Shown here piece after piece: positions 59,999 through 64,000 of a stretch of DNA of 64,000 bases. The stretch lies in the NCBI RefSeq assembly GCF_017592475.1, contig NZ_JAGFNP010000005.1, positions 310,001 to 374,000 of the forward strand, written 5' to 3'. The position numbers and the translations under genes are program-made. How positions within the stretch are numbered: position 1 is the stretch's first letter; every line of letters begins with the position of its first letter. The stretch comes from Glycomyces niveus. GTDB taxonomy: Bacteria > Actinomycetota > Actinomycetes > Mycobacteriales > Micromonosporaceae. Below the pieces are notes generated by a model. That model saw only the letters and a list, made by a program, of their open reading frames with translations, was not told where the DNA came from and did no database searches.

Positions 59999-60817
59999 TC
60001 AGGAGACTCTGGCCAGGATTTCTCCGTGGGGGATCATGAGCCAGCTTTCGGGGCTCGCTCCCCAGGCCTTCCAGGCATCCGAGATCGCTTGCAGCTCTTC
60101 TTGAGTGGCGTGGTCGCCGGCGAGTGCCCGCCTTGCGAAGTCGGAGTGCAGGGCGCGGTCGGCCCACAGGTCGCCCCACCAGGTCCGGTCCCGCTCGTCG
60201 CTGAAAGTCCAGGTCGTAGAGGTCGCCGTGATGGACTGCTCTTCGAACCCGGCCTGCAGCGCCCAGGACTTGAGGCGCCGGCCCGCGTCCGGTTCGCCTC
60301 CGCCTGCGCGGGCGACCTCTTCGTACAGGTCCAGCCAGTCGCCGAGCCCGTCGGATTCGGGGAACCAGGTGAAGGCCCGATAGTCGCTGTCGCGCACGGC
60401 GACCACGCCGCCGGGTTTGGCCACCCGCCACATTTCTCTCAACGCATGGACGGGATCTCCCACATGCTGGAGGACCTGGTGTGCGTGAACGACGTCGAAC
60501 GTGTCGTCGGCGTAGTCGAGAGCGTGGACGTCGGCCACTGCGAAGGCCATATTCGTCAGCCCGCGGGACCCGGCCTCTTTCGCGGCCTGATCCACGATGG
60601 CCGGTACGCAGTCGACCGCCGTGACGTGTCCTTCCGGGGCGAGCGCGGCGAAATCTGCCGAGATAGTGCCTGGGCCGCAGCCGATGTCGAGGATCGTGCT
60701 GTCCGGCCGCAGTTCGGGCAGCAGGTACGCCGCCGAGTTCTCCGCCGTTCGCCAAGTGTGGGAACGCAGGACGGATTCGTGGTGGCCGTGGATGTAGGTC
60801 GCGGTCTCTTTCGCCAT
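59999..60817 (-). CDS. Class I SAM-dependent methyltransferase
   Basis: A 272-residue methyltransferase. Motif I is ILDIGCGPGTISADF, motif II (GHVTAVDCVPAIVD), and the HAHQVLQHVGDPVHALREMW motif post-II and III follow. The pattern resembles UbiE/MenG- or Rv-type small-molecule methyltransferases, but the substrate is unknown. It is monocistronic and divergent from the small gene at 60968 across 150 bases with inverted repeats. Confidence 0.88.
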   Translation of the reverse strand: MAKETATYIHGHHESVLRSHTWRTAENSAAYLLPELRPDSTILDIGCGPGTISADFAALAPEGHVTAVDCVPAIVDQAAKEAGSRGLTNMAFAVADVHALDYADDTFDVVHAHQVLQHVGDPVHALREMWRVAKPGGVVAVRDSDYRAFTWFPESDGLGDWLDLYEEVARAGGGEPDAGRRLKSWALQAGFEEQSITATSTTWTFSDERDRTWWGDLWADRALHSDFARRALAGDHATQEELQAISDAWKAWGASPESWLMIPHGEILARVS

Positions 60818-60858
60818 GAGGAGACTCTAGTGGAGAGTGCTTAATATATGGGAGCTAC

Positions 60859-60932
60859 TTCCCGAATAATGGGAATGAGCGCGCTGGGTTCGCAAATGTC
60901 GCGAAACTGACATACGACACGGGTCGCGAACC
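60859..60932. promoter_or_regulatory. Inverted repeats in a divergent promoter region
   Basis: Three dyads lie between the methyltransferase and the small gene at 60968: TTCCC/GGGAA (60859-60863, 60871-60875), TTCGC/GCGAA (60889-60893, 60901-60905) and GGTTCGC/GCGAACC (60887-60893, 60926-60932). The CGC-gap-GCG layout looks like operator half-sites, but no regulator is assigned. Confidence 0.45.
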
Positions 60933-60967
60933 ACGGGCTTGGTTGGGTTGGCGCCTAACGTGATTCC

Positions 60968-61210
60968 ATGGTGACTATTCCGATGGCCCTGCGCGCCGAG
61001 GCCCGCGAGGCCGGGCGTCAGACGGTCCGGGTCGAGACGCGGGCGAGGCTCGTCCGGGCAGTGCTGGCGTTCCTCGACGGGAACGGCGTGCGGCTCAGCG
61101 ATGAGGAGCGGGCCCGGCTGTCCTCGTGCACCGACGACGCGCTCGTGGAGTCCTGGCTGTTCAAGGCCCCGTTCGTATCGAGCGCGTCGGAGCTGCTCGA
61201 AGAGGATTAG
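60968..61210 (+). CDS. Small protein of unknown function
   Basis: An 80-residue helical protein (ETRARLVRAVLAFLDGNGVR) ending in an acidic tail. A TAACGT hexamer lies 6 nt before the ATG, so the mRNA may be leaderless. Its last four bases overlap the end of the convergent phosphotransferase gene. No family is recognised. Confidence 0.55.
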   Translation: MVTIPMALRAEAREAGRQTVRVETRARLVRAVLAFLDGNGVRLSDEERARLSSCTDDALVESWLFKAPFVSSASELLEED

Positions 61211-62193
61211 GCCCAGCCGCGCCGCCGCGCGAGCCAGTCGGCGGCCGCCAGAGCCGCCCAGCGCATATGCGTGTGGATCGCGGGGGAGACGATCGTCCGC
61301 GGTGCGTCGTCCCAGCCGTCGAGCAGTGCGCCGGTGATTGCGGCCAGCACGGTGTCGAGCTCGTCGCCGGAGACGCCGTCAGCGGTCGGGTGCGACCGGA
61401 AAAGCCGTTCGGCGTCATGGCCGTCGCCGTGGGCGACGATCAGCAGGTTCACGGTGTCGACCCAAGGCGGCGCGTACCTCGGCTTGGACCAGTCGCAGAT
61501 CCAGGCGCGGTCGCGGCCGAGGAAGCAGTTGTCGGGCCGCAGGTCGCCGTGGGTCACCTGGTCGGTGACGAAGACCCGGTCGATGCCGGCCTCGACGGCC
61601 GCCAGTTCCGCCGACCGGCCTTGCAGCTGGGGCGGCAGGGCGATCGGCGCCTCCTCGCCGTTCGCGATCTTCTGGAAGACGCGGAGGTTCTCCGCGGTCT
61701 TCGGGCGGATGCCCGTCGCGACGAGCGGCGGCGGCGGCGGGTTGATGGCCGCCGCGGCCACCGCCCATGCCTCGAGCATGAGGTCGAGCGCTTCCGGCCG
61801 CATCGGAAGCGTGAACGGCTCGCCTTGGAGCGCTTCGAATCCGGTGACGGTCCAGTCGTCGACATCATCGTGGAACCGCACCGCAGGGGCCGGCACCTCG
61901 GGCGGGAGCGCGGCGGTCACGCGGCCCTCGTCCCGGTAGAGGCCATGGACTTCCGGCGGGTATGGCCCCGCGGCCTTGATGAACAGCTCGGCACCCGACG
62001 CGGCCCGGACGCGACCCGCGAAGCCCGTTGTGAAGCCGCCGCCCGCGACCGTCACTGCTGTCGGTGCGCCGCCGAGTGCGGCCGCGACGCGGGCGCGCAC
62101 CGGCGACGGCAGCGACTCGTACGAAGGCCGGATCGCCGTGGCGGCGTAGTCGAGTGGTTCGGCACCGCGGAACGCCCGCGCGGGGCTCGTCAC
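61207..62193 (-). CDS. APH-type phosphotransferase (tandem paralogue 1)
   Basis: A 328-residue protein kinase-like fold enzyme. The catalytic loop is THGDLRPDNCFL (Brenner-type HGDxxxxN), and ICDWSKPRYAPPWVD gives the Mg-binding Asp of the DWE-like motif. N-terminal GGGFTTGFAGRVRAASGAEL is the nucleotide-binding loop region. The family includes aminoglycoside and choline/homoserine kinases; the target is unknown. Its start overlaps the upstream paralogue's stop by four bases, so both are co-translated. Confidence 0.85.
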   Translation of the reverse strand: MTSPARAFRGAEPLDYAATAIRPSYESLPSPVRARVAAALGGAPTAVTVAGGGFTTGFAGRVRAASGAELFIKAAGPYPPEVHGLYRDEGRVTAALPPEVPAPAVRFHDDVDDWTVTGFEALQGEPFTLPMRPEALDLMLEAWAVAAAAINPPPPPLVATGIRPKTAENLRVFQKIANGEEAPIALPPQLQGRSAELAAVEAGIDRVFVTDQVTHGDLRPDNCFLGRDRAWICDWSKPRYAPPWVDTVNLLIVAHGDGHDAERLFRSHPTADGVSGDELDTVLAAITGALLDGWDDAPRTIVSPAIHTHMRWAALAAADWLARRRGWA

Positions 62194-63161
62194 GTCCAGC
62201 CCCGGCGCTGGGCGAGCCAGTCGGCGGCGGCGAGCCCGCTCCAGCGCTGATGGGTGCGGATGTACGGCGAGACCTTGGGGATCAGCGGCTGCGCGGCTTG
62301 GCTGAGGTAGTAGCCGGTGATCGAGGCGAGCACGGTGTCGAGCTCGTCAGGGGTGACTCCCGCGGCGGTCGGGTGGGCCCGGAAGAGTGCGTCGGCATCG
62401 TGGCCGTCGCCATGGGCCGCAATGAGGAAGCACGCGGTGTCGAACCAGGTCGAGTGGACCTGGACCCAGTTCCAGTCGCAGATCCAGGCCTGGTCGGCGC
62501 CGACGATCATGTTGTCCGGGCGCAGGTCGAAGTGCATGACGGAGTCGGCGGCCATGGCTTCGTCGATGCCGCTCTCGATTGCGGCGAGTTCGTCGATGCG
62601 GTCCTGCAGCGCGGGCGGAACCGGGAACGGGTCTACTGCACCGGCGGCGACTCGGGCGAAGCGCCGCAGGTCCTCTTTAATGGGAACAGCGCTGACGCCG
62701 ATGTCGAGCAGCGTCTGCGGCGCAGGGGTCAGGGCGGCGGCGGCCTGGGCCCAGGCGTCGAGCATGAGGTCGAGGTCGCGAGGGCTCATCGGGAGGGTCG
62801 GCGCGCGGCCGTCGACGGCTTCGAAGCCGAGGACGGTCCAGTTCTCGAAGTCGGCCGCGAACTCGAAGCGGGGGGCCGGAACGCTTTGGGGGAGTACGGC
62901 GTTGACGCGGGCCTCTTGGCGGAATGCGTTGAGTGCGAAGGCGTTATCTGGTCCTGCGGTCTTGATGAAGAGCTCGGCGCCGGATTCGGTGCGGACGCGG
63001 GCGGCGAAGCCGCCGCTGAAGCCGCCGCCGGCCATGCGGATGTCGGCGGGCTTGCCGCCGAGTTCGGCGATGATGCGCTCCTGGACGTAGGCGGGGAGTG
63101 TCGACCAGGTGGCGCGGTCTGCGGTGGCGTCGTAGGGGACCGTGGGTCCGAATCGGGACAT
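62190..63161 (-). CDS. APH-type phosphotransferase (tandem paralogue 2)
   Basis: A 323-residue homologue of the neighbour, sharing the same layout. The loop is MHFDLRPDNMIVG (His-Phe-Asp in place of His-Gly-Asp) and the DFG-like motif ICDWNWVQVHSTWFD. The N-terminal GGGFSGGFAARVRTESGAEL aligns with paralogue 1. Both carry a shared C-terminal tail ending AADWLAxRRGW. The two arose by tandem duplication. It has its own upstream region of about 160 bases. Confidence 0.85.
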   Translation of the reverse strand: MSRFGPTVPYDATADRATWSTLPAYVQERIIAELGGKPADIRMAGGGFSGGFAARVRTESGAELFIKTAGPDNAFALNAFRQEARVNAVLPQSVPAPRFEFAADFENWTVLGFEAVDGRAPTLPMSPRDLDLMLDAWAQAAAALTPAPQTLLDIGVSAVPIKEDLRRFARVAAGAVDPFPVPPALQDRIDELAAIESGIDEAMAADSVMHFDLRPDNMIVGADQAWICDWNWVQVHSTWFDTACFLIAAHGDGHDADALFRAHPTAAGVTPDELDTVLASITGYYLSQAAQPLIPKVSPYIRTHQRWSGLAAADWLAQRRGWT

Positions 63162-63321
63162 GGGTCAGAGTGTGGCCGGGGTGCGGGCGCTGCCGCAACG
63201 AGTTTAAGCGGGAAGTCATTCCATTTCCGGCGCTAGCCTTCATATCGGACACTGGGAGGCCCCCGTTTTCAACGGTCCCAGACGGGTGCGACATCGCGTG
63301 ACGTGCGGCCGAAATGCAAGC

Positions 63322-63358
63322 GGCCCTCGCTGCCGTGGTGGGGACGGCGGCGAGGGCC
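63322..63358 (-). terminator. Terminator of the gene at 63369
   Basis: GGCCCTCGCTGCCGT (63322-63336) and ACGGCGGCGAGGGCC (63344-63358), one mismatch, loop of seven bases. It lies just past the stop codon of the minus-strand gene that begins at 63800. Confidence 0.8.
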
Positions 63359-63368
63359 GGGTTCCATT

Positions 63369-63800
63369 CTAGGCGTTCGCGAGCAAGGAGGGAATCACCA
63401 CCGGCATTACATAGCAGCCGATGTCGCCGACGGCGCTGTAGGTGAGCGCCCAGTCGGCGGTCTGCGCGTCCCTGCACAGCACCACGAACACGACCATGCA
63501 GCTCAGCGCCCGCTGCGCGTCGGTCATGAACCGAAGCCAGGATTCGGCCTGCGCTGGGTCCGGTTCGAGGACGGCGTCGAACAGGAGGGCGACGACTCGT
63601 TCGCCGCCCTTGGAGTACGCGGCGGCGACGCAGACGCGGAGCCGGTTCGGCTGTTCGGGGAGGGTGATGGTCCTGCGGGAGACGGCGATGGCGTCGTGGT
63701 CGGGGAGGTCGGGCCCGTCGGTCCAGTTGTACAGCTCGGTGGCGAATTCGGGGCGTGTCTCCATCAGCATGGCGAGGAGTTCGTTGTACTCGATAGACAT
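63369..63800 (-). CDS. Hypothetical protein
   Basis: A 143-residue protein, MSIEYNELLAMLMETRPEF at the start, with a beta-rich middle (VVALLFDAVLEPDPAQAESW) and hydrophobic C-terminus (GDIGCYVMPVVIPSLLANA). Charges and hydrophobicity do not suggest a signal peptide. I recognise no family. It has its own terminator. Longer in-frame sequence upstream (to 63956) is unlikely to be coding. Confidence 0.6.
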   Translation of the reverse strand: MSIEYNELLAMLMETRPEFATELYNWTDGPDLPDHDAIAVSRRTITLPEQPNRLRVCVAAAYSKGGERVVALLFDAVLEPDPAQAESWLRFMTDAQRALSCMVVFVVLCRDAQTADWALTYSAVGDIGCYVMPVVIPSLLANA

Positions 63801-63934
63801 TCGAGTTCCTAACTTCCGCGTGGGGTCACAAAAGGTGGGTTGTAGGAACAACGAGGACACGCTTTGCCGGTTACGGGTAGGCGTGGCGACTTGTGGAGGC
63901 CGCCCGCAGCTGCAAGACGGCGGCGATCGCACGC

Positions 63935-63973
63935 GGAAGGGGCGCGGCGGGATCATCCCGCCGCGCCCCTTCC
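63935..63973 (-). terminator. Strong hairpin near the right edge
   Basis: GGAAGGGGCGCGGCGGGAT (63935-63953) pairs perfectly with ATCCCGCCGCGCCCCTTCC (63955-63973). On the minus strand a TAA at 63991-63993 lies 18 bases ahead of it, so a gene entering from the right may end here. Confidence 0.7.
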
Positions 63974-64000
63974 GGTGTCGCTCGCCGACCTTACAGGCCC

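Overview
This is a 64 kb stretch of a high-GC chromosome from a Gram-positive actinobacterium (Actinomycetota). Four things point there: G/C at nearly every third codon position, many GTG starts, several genes that look leaderless (a -10 hexamer 6-7 nt before the start codon), and gene order. The blocks ribF-rpsO-pnp-M16 peptidase-dapB, thyX-dapA-rnj-ftsK-rimO-pgsA-clgR-pspA-pspM and FAH-gltX follow the order known from mycobacteria and relatives. A Glycomycetales/Micromonosporales-type organism is my guess; the sequence alone does not fix the genus.

Layout. 1-3.8 kb: a divergent glucoside locus, with the first 32 codons of a GH1 beta-glucosidase facing a lipoprotein plus two permeases of a CUT1 sugar ABC importer, and LacI-type operator candidates between them. 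3.8-5.4 kb: a secreted phospholipase-D-like protein and a small membrane protein. 5.5-11.6 kb: riboflavin kinase/FAD synthetase, ribosomal protein S15, PNPase, an M16 peptidase and DapB. 11.7-15.5 kb: envelope proteins (LppM-like, DUF2752, DUF4097) and a ribbon-helix-helix regulator. 15.6-31.7 kb: ThyX, DapA, RNase J, an FtsK translocase interrupted in its P-loop by a LAGLIDADG intein with class 3 features, RimO, PgsA, then the envelope-stress cluster ClgR-PspA-PspM and an LPxTG-anchored protein. 31.7-37.8 kb: citramalate synthase behind a short leader ORF and a terminator, a secreted beta-propeller protein, an FAH-family enzyme and glutamyl-tRNA synthetase. 37.8-40.6 kb: a PadR regulator with two HAAS-domain proteins, and a secreted lysozyme-like protein. 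40.7-48.8 kb, all on the minus strand: NurA-like nuclease, exported beta-carbonic anhydrase, SbcC, SbcD, HerA-like ATPase and a RibD-C-type reductase, i.e. a DNA-end-processing neighbourhood. 48.8-64 kb: VapBC, a sugar-lactone oxidase divergent from a PLP aldolase/deaminase, a class A penicillin-binding protein, a KstD-like flavoprotein, a flavin reductase, an SRA plus PD-(D/E)xK nuclease (probable modification-dependent restriction enzyme), a thioesterase, a methyltransferase, two tandem phosphotransferases and small unknowns.

How the genes work together. The housekeeping blocks couple RNA decay (PNPase, RNase J), lysine/diaminopimelate synthesis (DapA, DapB) and cell division (FtsK). ClgR-PspA-PspM with neighbouring PgsA forms a membrane-stress unit. 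HerA, SbcD and SbcC are co-transcribed and, with the nearby NurA-like protein, could form a DNA-end resection set. No rRNA, tRNA, insertion sequence or CRISPR array was seen. Convergent gene pairs are mostly separated by near-perfect GC-rich hairpins that serve as bidirectional terminators.
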